Of a DNA stretch of 64,000 nucleotides, positions 18,901-27,900 are shown one piece after another. The position numbers and the translations under genes were made by a program. The stretch spans positions 124,001-188,000 of the forward strand of contig JAKLGA010000010.1 in assembly GCA_022710975.1 (NCBI GenBank), given 5' to 3'. Below the pieces are notes generated by a model that was not told the origin of the DNA, ran no database searches, and saw only the letters and a program-made list of their open reading frames with translations. How positions within the stretch are numbered: the stretch's first letter is position 1; every line of letters begins with the position of its first letter. The DNA comes from Myxococcota bacterium (GTDB taxonomy: Bacteria; Myxococcota; B64-G9).

Positions 18901-21351
18901 GCGGACATCCCCGCCGGCGCGGTGACCGCGGCCGGGGTGGACTACTACCTGGAGGCCGCGGACACGGCCGTGCCCGTGCACGCGGGCAGCCTGCCGGACG
19001 ACGCGCCGGCCAGCTACTTCCACTTCACGGTGACCGCGGCCGACACGGCCGCGCCCAGCATCCAGCACACGCCGGTGGCGGACGGGCAGCCCGAGGGCCT
19101 GCCGGTGCGGATCGCGGCCACGCTGACCGACCCGAGCGGGGTGGGGGAGGCGCGCCTGTTCTACCTGGGCGGCGGCGCCGTGGTCTACACCGAGCTCGCG
19201 CTGAGCGCGGTGGGCGGCGACGTGTACGAGGCCGAGATCCCGGCCGCGGCCGTGACCTACCCGCGGGTGAGCTACTACCTGGAGGCCGTGGACCAGGCCG
19301 CCACGCCCAACCAGGGCAGCCTGCCCGCCGGGGCGCCGGCCGAGGTGTTCACCTTCGCGGTGTCGCGCGAGGTGGTGGCGGAGCCGGGCGACGTGATCGT
19401 TTCGGAGATCATGGCCGACACCAGCCTGTCCGAGCCGTCCAGCGAGTGGTTTGAGCTCACCAACACCACCGACGCGGACATCGACCTGACGGGCTGGGTG
19501 GTGGCCGATCTGGGCCAGGACTCGTTCGAGATCGGCGGGCCCGGGCCGGTGGTCATCCCGGCCGGCGGCACGCTCGTGCTCGGGCGCAGCGCGGACCTGC
19601 AGGTGAACGGCGGGGTGGGGGTGGACTACGTCTACGCCGGCCTGATCCTGGCCAACTCCGCCGACGAGCTCGTCCTGCTGGCCGGGGCGACCGAGGTGGA
19701 CCGCGTGGCCTGGGACCGCTCGGCCGGCTGGCCGCTCGCGGAGGGCCGCTCGCTCAGCCTCGACCCGGCCTGGCTGGACGCCTCGGCCAACGACCTGCCG
19801 GAGCACTGGTGCCAGGCGACCACGCCGCTGCCCGGCGGTGACACGGGCACGCCCGGCGAGCCCAACGACAGCTGCGGCGCCGGGGTGGACGAGGAGGGGC
19901 CGGCCATCGCCTTCACCCCGATCGCCGACGGCCAGCCGGCGGGCCAGGACGTGCTGCTGGACGCGGTCATCGCCGATCCCAGCGGGCTGGCCAGCGCCAC
20001 CTGCTTCTACCGCCTGGAGGGCGCGGGGAGCTGGGCCCAGGCCGACTTCGCCCTGGTCACCGGAGACCTCTACCAGGCCGTGCTGCCCGGCGCGTCCATG
20101 GCCGAGCCGGGCGTGGACTACTACGTGGTGGCGGTGGACGCCTCGCCCAACCAGAACCTCTCCGAGCAGCCCGCGGGCGGGGCCGCCGCGGCCCTGCACT
20201 TCACGGTGGACGACACGGCCATCGACACCCAGGGCCCGTCCATCACCCACCAGCCGGTCGCCGGCCCAGTGGAGGCTGGCACCGCGCTCGAGCTGACCGC
20301 GCTGGTGAGCGATCCGAGCGGCGTGGACGGCGTGCGCGTGCTCTACCGCGCCCTGGGCGCCGCGGACTACTCGGCGCTCGAGCTGCAGCCCGGCCCGGGC
20401 GCGCCCGGCGTCTACCTGGCGACGCTGCCCGCGGGCGCCGTCCAGGTGCCGGGTGTGCAGTACTACCTGGAGGCCACCGACGCGTCGCCGGCCTCCAACT
20501 CCTCCGCCTTCCCGGTGGACCACGCCACGGCGCCGATCACCTTCCAGGTGGTGGACTCGAGCGACCGGATCGGCCCGGACATCGCGCACACACCAGTCGC
20601 CGGACCCGTGCTCGAGGGCACGCCGGTGGAGATCGAGGCCGAGGTCACCGACCCCTCGGGGGTGGCCGAGGTGACCCTGTTCTACAAGGGCGGCCTGCAG
20701 GCGTCCTTCACCGCGCTCACCTGCAGCCCGGATGGCGACGGGACCTACCGCGCCAGCATCCCGGCCGCGGCGGTGCTCCAGCCCGCGGTGCTCTACTACC
20801 TGGAGGCCGTGGACGGCTCCCCCAACCAGAACGCCTCGCTGGAGCCGGCCGACGGGGCGCTGGCCCCGCGCCAGTTCCTGGTCGAGGAGGACGTCAGCCA
20901 GGACAGCGACCCGCCCGTGATCACCGACGTGCACGCGCTCGCGGACCCGGCCGTGGCGGGCCTGCCGGTCACCCTGGCCGCGACCATCGCCGATCCTTCG
21001 GGGGTGGCCTCGGCCCAGGTGTTCCTGCGCACCCGCGGGTCCGGGCTGTCCTTCGTGGGCGTGGCCCTGGAGGCCCAGGGCGGCGACGCCTACCAGGCCT
21101 CGGTGCCGGGCGCCCTGGTCGAGCTGGGCGTGCTCGAGTACTACGTGGAGGCGCGCGACGCCTCCGCGCTGCAGAACCTGGGGCGCGCCCCGGCGGACGC
21201 GCCCACGACGCTGTACGCCCTGACGGTGGAGGACGGCGAGCAGCCCCCGGCCTCCGGGGATGGCTGCGGCTGCGGCGCGGCGGGGGCCGGGGGGCTCGGG
21301 CTCCTGGGCCTGGCCGGCCTGGCCCTGGCCCTGCTGCGCCGACGCCGTTAG
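15925..21351 (+). CDS. giant secreted beta-helix/PKD/lamin-tail surface protein with MYXO-CTERM tail
   Basis: The 1808-residue protein begins with a signal peptide (1-26). Two right-handed beta-helix segments (about 30-640) follow, with an almost perfect internal DNA duplication. Two PKD domains (about 650-815) each carry a WDFGDG motif. Seven Ig-like modules of about 105 residues share IPAxxVTxxGVDYYLEAxD. A lamin-tail domain (about 1155-1320, IVSEIMADTSLSEPSSEWFELTN) is inserted after module three. The C terminus is a MYXO-CTERM tail: GCGCGAAGAGG, hydrophobic helix, four Arg. Such tails are thought to be processed for envelope anchoring. No enzymatic site is evident; the likely role is adhesion, matrix or carbohydrate binding. 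A GGAGGATTTCC ribosome site supports the ATG. It is probably transcribed alone. Confidence 0.92.
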   Translation: MKVRTHSGAALALVTLLGLLGAAPGARAVDYSGTLNSNTTWSAGDVVVVTGDLSVAPGITLTVNEGALVQVRGAYRLTVNGTLEVNGSQAAPAVFQPENAGAARGAWVGLVVEAGATVDLEHAILRKAQWGLQVNGLTASPVGVRQPEFSECSLGAVNVVSGAGARSATLDAVRVHHNGTNSGSSALYVGNGESLTVQNGLFYANTGNGLESYYGTLTATNCTVHGQTAYGLYLWYGTATVKNCIVSANSSNGIYTNGTSYSASYNDVWGNGNNGNAGSSSISANPLFVDAAGYDFGLTHRSPGRKLGEGGTWQGALEWAGAQTVGNLGYVWEDLTIPAGDFVIAGDFTVAPGVTLTVDPGAVLKFAAVDAMGSNDALAELRVEGTLNADGTLGEPIELRPESDGAARGSWTGVVALPGASFTLDSAVIRKAKVGLSCEAAGALVTQTEIADCTQNAVNVVSGAGARSATLDAVRVHHNGTNSGSSALYVGNGESLTVQNGLFYANTGNGLESYYGTLTATNCTVHGQTAYGLYLWYGTATVKNCIVSANSSNGIYTNGTSYSASYNDVWGNGNNGNAGSSSITEDPMFVNVVEPNLHLLDSSPCIDTGTATGAPDHDLEGQPRPLQGREVGSPIHDMGAYEFNRTSNRYPVADAGADRTVVKDAPVQFDGSPSVDPDGSVVAWAWDFGDGQLGSGATPIHTYATAGTYQVTLVVTDDGGLTGSDRASIHVNTRPTAAAGPDKNAAVNETVYFDASGSADVDGSLVGFLWDFGDGQTATTSFASHRYASSGLYTATLTVTDDDGASASDTARVTVGDPADTTGPVVIHTQVPDGQPDGVDVAVVATISDESGVRSASLYYRPTGQPGFSAAPMVVVAGSQYAGLIPAAAVTTAGVDYYLEAEDDSPAHNPSLSPAGGAGAPYHFGVVAVDRDPPSIAHTPVGDGQPAGQPVSVTAEVTDETGIALVRLWYRVAGAAGFTSVELIHGAGDSYQADIPAGAVTAAGVDYYLEAADTAVPVHAGSLPDDAPASYFHFTVTAADTAAPSIQHTPVADGQPEGLPVRIAATLTDPSGVGEARLFYLGGGAVVYTELALSAVGGDVYEAEIPAAAVTYPRVSYYLEAVDQAATPNQGSLPAGAPAEVFTFAVSREVVAEPGDVIVSEIMADTSLSEPSSEWFELTNTTDADIDLTGWVVADLGQDSFEIGGPGPVVIPAGGTLVLGRSADLQVNGGVGVDYVYAGLILANSADELVLLAGATEVDRVAWDRSAGWPLAEGRSLSLDPAWLDASANDLPEHWCQATTPLPGGDTGTPGEPNDSCGAGVDEEGPAIAFTPIADGQPAGQDVLLDAVIADPSGLASATCFYRLEGAGSWAQADFALVTGDLYQAVLPGASMAEPGVDYYVVAVDASPNQNLSEQPAGGAAAALHFTVDDTAIDTQGPSITHQPVAGPVEAGTALELTALVSDPSGVDGVRVLYRALGAADYSALELQPGPGAPGVYLATLPAGAVQVPGVQYYLEATDASPASNSSAFPVDHATAPITFQVVDSSDRIGPDIAHTPVAGPVLEGTPVEIEAEVTDPSGVAEVTLFYKGGLQASFTALTCSPDGDGTYRASIPAAAVLQPAVLYYLEAVDGSPNQNASLEPADGALAPRQFLVEEDVSQDSDPPVITDVHALADPAVAGLPVTLAATIADPSGVASAQVFLRTRGSGLSFVGVALEAQGGDAYQASVPGALVELGVLEYYVEARDASALQNLGRAPADAPTTLYALTVEDGEQPPASGDGCGCGAAGAGGLGLLGLAGLALALLRRRR
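16389..16771 (+). repeat. first copy of a 383-bp internal direct repeat
   Basis: This segment, encoding beta-helix rungs of the giant surface protein, recurs at 17292-17674, offset by 903 bp. In the comparison by eye I found one mismatch (g at 16710, t at 17613), while the flanking beta-helix sequence diverges strongly. Confidence 0.93.
17292..17674 (+). repeat. second copy of the 383-bp internal direct repeat
   Basis: Same as 16389-16771 except for one base. Even third codon positions are conserved, which indicates recent duplication or ongoing gene conversion and not selection on protein alone. Confidence 0.93.
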
Positions 21352-21374
21352 CCCCGCGCCCGCCCGCCGGCCGC

Positions 21375-21404
21375 TTGACAGGCACGACCGGACCGCGCTA
21401 CTGC
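21375..21404 (+). promoter_or_regulatory. candidate promoter of the Tricorn-like protease gene
   Basis: Consensus TTGACA (21375-21380), 18-bp spacer and TACTGC (21399-21404) occupy the 91-bp gap before the ATG at 21443. Confidence 0.45.
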
Positions 21405-21442
21405 CGCCTGGTGGGTTGGGGAACCTGAAGGGAGGGATCTCC

Positions 21443-24400
21443 ATGAAGGCGCGTCTTGCCCCGCTGGCGATCGTGCTGCTCCTGCTCGGCGGCCCGGGCG
21501 CCGCGGAGGCCCGCGTCGGCTACCTGAACCGGCCGGACGTGCACGGCGATCAGGTGGTCTTCACCGCCGAGGACGATCTATGGCTGGTCTCCGACCGCGG
21601 CGGCGCGGCCCGCCGCCTGACCAGCCACCCCGGGGTGGAGACCGCCCCGCAGTTCTCCCCGGACGGCAAGTGGATCGCCTTCAGCGGCGACTACGACGGC
21701 AACCAGGACGTCTACCTGGTGCCGGCGGGAGGCGGCGAGCCCACCCGGCTCACCTGGCACCCGTCCCCGGACGGGGTGATCGGCTGGACGCCCGACGGCG
21801 CGGCCGTCCTGTTCCGCTCCCCGCGCGATCACCCCCACGGGCTGGCCGAGATCTTCCGCGTCTCGCCCGCGGGCGGCGAGCCGGCCAAGGTGCCGCTGGG
21901 TTACGCCTTCCGCCTGGCCATCGATCCCCTCAGCGGCCTGTGGGCCTTCAACCGCCAGAGCTGGGAGTCGCGCACCTGGAAGCGCTACCGGGGCGGCACC
22001 GCGCCGGGCATCTGGGTGGGCGATCCGCGCAAGGCCGACTTCAGGAAGGTCACCGCCTTCGACGGCCTGAACGCCTTCCCCATGTGGCACGGCGGGCGCG
22101 TCTACTTCCTGAGCGATCAGGGCGGCACGGCCAACCTGTGGTCGATGAAGCCCGACGGCGCGGAGCGCAAGCGCCTGACCGATCTGCAGGGTTTCGACGC
22201 CCGGTTCCCGTCGATGGGCCCGGACGGGCGGATCGCCTTCAGCCTGGCAGGGGACATCCACCTGTTCGATCCGGCCACCGGGAGCGAGCGCAAGCTGGAC
22301 ATCGATCTGCCCAGCGAGCGCGCGCTGACCCGGCTGCGCTACCCCAACCCGGCCCGGTTCCTCGACTGGTTCGAGCTCTCTCCGGAGGGCGACCGCGTGG
22401 CCGTGGTGGCGCGCGGGGAGATCTGGAGCGTGCCGGTGAAGCCCGGGGTGACCATCCCCATCACCCGCGGCAGCGGCGTGCGCGAGCGCTGGGCCTCCTT
22501 CGACCGCGAGGGCAAGCGCCTGGCCTACGTGTCGGACGCGACCGGCGAGCAGGAGATCCGGGTGCTCGACGCCTGGGGCCGCGGCGAGCCGAAGACCGTG
22601 CGCGCGGCGGGCCAGAGCGGCTACCTGTTCCCGCCGGCCCTCTCCCCGGACGGCAAGTGGCTGGCCTACTCCGACCAGACCGGCAGCCTGTACGTGCAGG
22701 CGGTCGCGGGCGGCGCCCCGCGCCTGGCCGATCGCTCGACCCAGTGGCGTATCCGCGACTACACCTGGAGCCCGGACGGGCGCTGGCTGGCCTACTCCAA
22801 GACCCTGCCCACCGACTACCAGGCGCTCCACCTGTACGACACGCAGGCCGGCAAGGTCCACTGCCTGTCCAGCGCCTTCACCTACGACTACTCGCCGGCC
22901 TGGGATCCCCAGGGCCGCTACCTGTACTTCGTGAGCGATCGGGCCACCAACCCGGTGCTGGACACGCGCGACTCCCAGAACGTCGAGCTGCGCAACACCA
23001 AGCTCTTCGCCCTGCTGCTCAGCCGCAAGGTGAAGAACCCGGTGGCGCCGCTGGAGGGCATGCCGCCCACGGAGGCGGAGGCCGCGGACAAGGCCAGGCA
23101 GAAGCAGCAGGAGAAGGAGAAGGAGGAGGCGGCGGGCGGCAAGCCCAGGCCGCCCGAGCCGATCGAGCTCGAGCTGGACGGCCTGGCCGGGAGGGTGATC
23201 GAGCTGCCCGTGCCGGTGGGGACCTACGCCGGCCTCGGGGCCACCGCGAAGACCCTGTTCTTCCTCTCGTTCCCCATCCAGGGCATGGGCGAGGGGCCGA
23301 GCTGGCCCGCGGAGCCCGAGCCGCGCGCGACGCTGATGGCGTACGACCTGGAGAAGAAGAAGGCCAAGCCGTTCATGGAGGGCGTGGGCGCCTACTCGCT
23401 GCCGACCGGCGGGGCCAAGCTCGCGGTGATGAAGAAGAAGGGGGAGATCTTCGTGCTGGGCGCGGACGCGCCGCCCACCCCCGAGGCGCTGGGGGAGGCG
23501 CGCGTGGCCCTCGAGCACCTGGTGGTCGAGGTCGATCCCCGGGAGGAGTGGCGGCAGATCTACCGCGAGGCCTGGCGCCAGATGCGCGACTTCTACTGGG
23601 ACGCGGGCATGGGCGGGGTGGACTGGAAGGCCATGGGCGCGCGCTACGAGGGGCTGCTGCCGCGAGTGGCCACCCGGAGCGAGCTCAACGACCTGATCGG
23701 CGAGCTGATCGGCGAGCTGGGCACGTCGCACACCTACGTCTGGGGCGGCGATCCCGGGGTGGAGCCGCCGCGGGTGTCCACCGGGCTCCTGGGCGCGGAC
23801 CTCGAGCGCCAGGGGGACGCCTTCCGGGTGGCCCGCATCTACCGCGGGGACGCGGCCGACAACGCCCGCTCCCCGCTGTCCGAGCCCGGGGTGGAGGTGC
23901 GGGAGGGCGACTTCATCCTGGCGGTGAACCACGGCCGTTTCACCCCGGGGCGGCCGTTCGAGAGCCACCTGGCCGGCCTGGCCGGGAAACCGGTCGTGCT
24001 CAGCGTGGGCAAGTCGGCCCGGGACCCGAAGGCGCGCGAGGTGGTGGTGGTGCCGCTGGCCAGCGAGGATCCGCTGCGCTACGCCGACTGGGTGCGGCAG
24101 AACCGCGAGCTGGTGGCCGCGCGGACGGGCGGCAAGGTGGGCTACCTGCACCTGCCGGACATGTCCACCGACGGGCTGACGCGCTTCAACACCTGGTTCT
24201 ACCCCCAGCTCGACAAGCAGGCGCTCATCGTCGACGCGCGCTTCAACGGCGGCGGCTTCGTCTCCCAGCAGATCGTCGAGCGCCTGCGGCGCAGGGTGGT
24301 GGCCTTCGACCGCACCCGCCAGGGCGCGGTGTTCACCTACCCGGCCCGCGTGCTGAACGGGCCGTTCGTGGTGCTGACCAACGAGTGGGCCGGCTCGGAC

Positions 24401-24763
24401 GGCGATATCTTCCCCATGGTCATCCAGCTCGAGAAGCTGGCCCCGGTCATCGGGGTGCGCACCTGGGGCGGGGTGATCGGCATCAGCGGCGAGCGCCAGG
24501 CGGTGGACACCGGCATGGGCACCGAGCCCGAGTTCGCCTACTGGAATCCGCAGTCGGGCTGGAACCCCGAGAACCGGGGGGTGACGCCGGACATCGAGGT
24601 GGACGATCTGCCCCAGGAGCTGGCCCGCGGGCAGGACGCCCAGCTCGAGCGCGGCCTCCAGGAGGTCCTCCAGCTGCTCAAGAGCCGTCCGCCCGTCGTC
24701 CCCGAGTTCGGCCCCGTTCGCGACCGCTCCCGGGACGCGTTCCGCCCCGAGCTGCCCCGCTGA
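21443..24763 (+). CDS. secreted Tricorn-type S41 peptidase with beta-propellers and PDZ domain
   Basis: The 1106-residue protein begins with a signal peptide (MKARLAPLAIVLLLLGGPGA). Two TolB/WD40-like propellers follow, with repeated FSPDGKWIAFSGD, LSPDGKWLAY and WSPDGRWLAY motifs, then a charged linker rich in Lys/Glu (about 540-580). A core domain, a PDZ domain (about 780-880) and the C-terminal S41 protease domain complete it. The nucleophile is Ser985 in NEWAGSDGD, matching the GSDGD of archaeal Tricorn, with substrate loops GGGFVSQQ and WGGVIGISG. The family degrades oligopeptides threaded through the propeller pore. The signal peptide places this one in the periplasm or outside. The ATG at 21443 has GGAGGGATCTCC upstream. 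It fits the nearby clostripain-like proteins in protein breakdown. Confidence 0.92.
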   Translation: MKARLAPLAIVLLLLGGPGAAEARVGYLNRPDVHGDQVVFTAEDDLWLVSDRGGAARRLTSHPGVETAPQFSPDGKWIAFSGDYDGNQDVYLVPAGGGEPTRLTWHPSPDGVIGWTPDGAAVLFRSPRDHPHGLAEIFRVSPAGGEPAKVPLGYAFRLAIDPLSGLWAFNRQSWESRTWKRYRGGTAPGIWVGDPRKADFRKVTAFDGLNAFPMWHGGRVYFLSDQGGTANLWSMKPDGAERKRLTDLQGFDARFPSMGPDGRIAFSLAGDIHLFDPATGSERKLDIDLPSERALTRLRYPNPARFLDWFELSPEGDRVAVVARGEIWSVPVKPGVTIPITRGSGVRERWASFDREGKRLAYVSDATGEQEIRVLDAWGRGEPKTVRAAGQSGYLFPPALSPDGKWLAYSDQTGSLYVQAVAGGAPRLADRSTQWRIRDYTWSPDGRWLAYSKTLPTDYQALHLYDTQAGKVHCLSSAFTYDYSPAWDPQGRYLYFVSDRATNPVLDTRDSQNVELRNTKLFALLLSRKVKNPVAPLEGMPPTEAEAADKARQKQQEKEKEEAAGGKPRPPEPIELELDGLAGRVIELPVPVGTYAGLGATAKTLFFLSFPIQGMGEGPSWPAEPEPRATLMAYDLEKKKAKPFMEGVGAYSLPTGGAKLAVMKKKGEIFVLGADAPPTPEALGEARVALEHLVVEVDPREEWRQIYREAWRQMRDFYWDAGMGGVDWKAMGARYEGLLPRVATRSELNDLIGELIGELGTSHTYVWGGDPGVEPPRVSTGLLGADLERQGDAFRVARIYRGDAADNARSPLSEPGVEVREGDFILAVNHGRFTPGRPFESHLAGLAGKPVVLSVGKSARDPKAREVVVVPLASEDPLRYADWVRQNRELVAARTGGKVGYLHLPDMSTDGLTRFNTWFYPQLDKQALIVDARFNGGGFVSQQIVERLRRRVVAFDRTRQGAVFTYPARVLNGPFVVLTNEWAGSDGDIFPMVIQLEKLAPVIGVRTWGGVIGISGERQAVDTGMGTEPEFAYWNPQSGWNPENRGVTPDIEVDDLPQELARGQDAQLERGLQEVLQLLKSRPPVVPEFGPVRDRSRDAFRPELPR

Positions 24764-24921
24764 GCCTGGAATTCCTCCCAATCCTCCGTCCAATCTGCGG
24801 AATCCGAGCCGGTCCCGGCGTGGATTTTTCGGTTGCATCCGGGCCCGGCCCGGGTCCAGAGTAGCTGCGAAATCCGGCTGGCGCTCTAGGTCCTGGACCC
24901 TCTTCGAAAGGGGAAGTGAGC
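24764..24921. other. 158-bp intergenic region with a GC palindrome, no gene seen
   Basis: The spacer between the Tricorn-like gene and the first EGF/clostripain gene has an AT-rich patch (gtggatttttcggttgcat, 24820-24838) followed by CCGGGCC-C-GGCCCGG (24839-24853). The palindrome could be part of a terminator for the protease gene, but no T run follows. No promoter with good boxes was found for the next gene. Confidence 0.4.
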
Positions 24922-27900
24922 ATGCGCAGGTCGAACACGTGGAAGCATGTGGGGCTGTGTCTCTCGGTGCTGTCCCTGGCGCTGTTCGGCGCCGCGGGCT
25001 GCGACGGTGGCGGGGGCGGCGACGAATGCGCCGTGGACTCCTGCAGCGGGCACGGCACCTGCGACGACGCGAGCGGGGACATCGTGTGCACCTGCGACGC
25101 GGGCTACGCGGGTGACGTCTGCGACGCCTGCGCCACCGGCTACCACGACGACGGGCAGGGGACGTGCGTGCCCGACGCGGTCACCTGCCAGGCCGACTCG
25201 TGCAGCGGCCACGGCGCCTGCGACGACACGAGCGGGGCGATCGTGTGCACCTGCGACGCGGGCTACACCGGCGCTGCCTGCGATGCCTGCGCGGCCGGTT
25301 ACCACGACGACGGCGCGGGCGCCTGCGTGGCCGACACCACCTGCGGGGCGAACACCTGCAGCGGGCACGGGACCTGCGACGACACGACCGGCGTCCTCGT
25401 GTGCACCTGCGACGCCGGCTACGCCGGCGACTCCTGCGAGGTGTGCGCGGCCGGTTACCACGATGACGGCGCGGGCGCGTGCGTGCCCGACGGCCAGACC
25501 TGCCAGGCCGACTCCTGCAGCCTGCACGGGCTGTGCGACGACTCGACCGGGTCGATCGTGTGCAGCTGCGACGCCGGCTACACCGGCGACGCGTGCGAGG
25601 CGTGCGCGGCCGGGTACCACGACGACGGCGCGGGCGCCTGCGTGGCCGACACCACCTGCGGGGCGAACACCTGCAGCGGGCACGGCACCTGCGACGACAC
25701 GACCGGCGCGCTGGTGTGCACCTGCGATGCGGGCTACACCGGTGACTTCTGCGAGGGGTGCGCGGCCGGCTACCACGACGACGGCGCGGGCGCCTGCGTG
25801 GCCGACACCACCTGCGGGCTGAACACCTGCAGCGGGCACGGCACCTGCGACGACACGACCGGCGCGCTGGTGTGCACCTGCGACGAGGGCTACGCCGGCG
25901 ACTTCTGCGAGGCGTGCGCGGCCGACTACCAGGACCACGACGGGGACGGCACCTGCGCCCCGGGCTGCAACCTGGTGGACTGCCAGCCGAACGCCTCCTG
26001 CGACGACGCGAGCGGCGCGGCCGTGTGCGCGTGTGACGCGGGCTACCACGACGACGGCGCGGGCGCCTGCGTGGCCGACACCGCCTGCGGGGCGAATTCC
26101 TGCAGCGGGCACGGCGCCTGCGACGACTCGACCGGCGCGATCGTGTGCACCTGCGACGCGGGCTACGCCGAGCCCTTCTGCGCGACCTGCGCGGCGGGCT
26201 ACCACGACGACGGCGCGGGCGCGTGCGTGCCCGACGGGGTGACCTGCCAGGCCGACTCCTGCAACGGGCACGGCGCCTGCGACGACTCGACCGGCGCGAT
26301 CGTGTGCACCTGCGACGAGGGCTACGCGCAGCCCGTATGCGCGACCTGCGCGGCGGGCTACCACGACGACGGCGCGGGCGCGTGCGTGCCCGACGGGGTG
26401 ACCTGCCAGGCCGACTCCTGCAACGGGCACGGCGCCTGCGACGACACCACGGGCGCCATCGTGTGCACCTGCGACGCGGGCTACGCCGAGCCCCTCTGCG
26501 CGACCTGCGCGGCGGGCTACCACGACGACGGCGCGGGCGCCTGCGTGCCCGACGGCGAGACCTGCCTGGCCGATTCCTGCAGCTTCCACGGCGCCTGCGA
26601 CGACACGACCGGCGTGATCGTGTGCAGCTGCGACGAGGGCTACGCCGAGCCCGTGTGCGCGACCTGCGCCGCGAGCCACCAGGACAACGACGGCGACGGC
26701 ACCTGCCTGCCCACCTGCGAGGCGCTGGGCTGGACCTGCAGCGGGCACGGCCAGTGCGACGACACGGGCGGCGCGGCGGAGTGCCTGTGCGACCAGGACT
26801 ACCAGCCGGACGGGCTGGGCAACTGCGTCGGCCTGGGCGACGGCGAGACCTGCGCATCCCCCCTGCTGCTCGACCTCGGGCAGACCTCGGTCAGCGGCAC
26901 CACCGTGGGCTTCGCCGACGACTACGTCCCGGATTGCCAGGGCAACTCGAGCGCCCCGGATGTGGTGTACACCTTCACCATCCCCCAGGCCATCCACCTG
27001 AGCGTGCAGACCGATGGCCTGTTCGACTCGGTGCTGTACCTGCGCGACGACTGCGCGGCGGCGGACCTGTTCTGCAACGACGACGGCGGCCCGGGCCTGG
27101 GCTCGCTCCTCGAGGCCGACCTGGCCGCGGGCACCTACTACCTGATCGTGGACGCCTACACGACCAACAGCGGCGCCTACACCCTGACCATCGACGTGGA
27201 CTGCGGCGTGGGCTTCGTGTACGACCCGGTGAGCGGCGACTGCGTGGACGACCCCTGCCTCGATCCCAACCCCTGCCAGGCTCCCCACCAGACCCTGTGC
27301 GTGGTGGACCTGCCGGGCTTCACCTGCGAGTGCGATCCGGGCTACATCCCCGACGGAGGTGGCGGCTGCATGCTGGACCCGAACCCGCAGGGCGAGGGCT
27401 GCGCCGACGCCATGAACCTGCCGGTGGCCAACCCCGGCCAGGTCAGCGGCTCGACCGTCGGCGCCGCGCCCGACTCCGACAGCGGCTGCGCCTACCAGAG
27501 CCCGGGCCCGGACCGGGTGTACTTCGTCGAGATCACCGAGCAGTCGATCCTGTGGGCCCAGACCGACGGCCAGTACGACTCGATCCTGCACCTGCAGTCG
27601 ATCTGCGGCGACGTGGGCAGCGAGCTGGCGTGTGACGACGAGGGCGGCCCGGCCTCGGGCTCGCTGATCGAGGTGCTGCTCGACCCGGGCACCTACTACC
27701 TGTGGGTGGACACCTACGGCTCGGGCGTGGGCGGCGCCTACGTGCTCGACTACGCCATCCGCCCGAGCCCCTGCGCGGACGAGGAGGCGGCCTGCCCGGG
27801 CACCCCGGTGTGCGTGCCCGCGGACGACTGGTCGAGCTTCACCTGCACCTGCCCCGAGGGCACGCTGCCTTACAACGGCGACTGCATCGACGATCCCTGC

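Noticed and set aside
15721-21444. A 1907-residue open frame on the minus strand opposite the giant surface protein
   Set aside because: It is antisense to clear signal-peptide, PKD and MYXO-CTERM coding sequence, shows only His/Gly/Val/Arg-rich low-complexity text and no domain; it follows from high GC at third codon positions.
24820-24838. Possible sigma-54 promoter (TGG...TTGCA) before the first EGF/clostripain gene
   Set aside because: The distance between the two elements is one base too long and the GC of the -24 box is missing.
25140-26660. Regular repeat spacing that could suggest a CRISPR array
   Set aside because: Repeats are 156/159 bp, in frame, and encode EGF-like modules; there are no short palindromic repeats or unique spacers.
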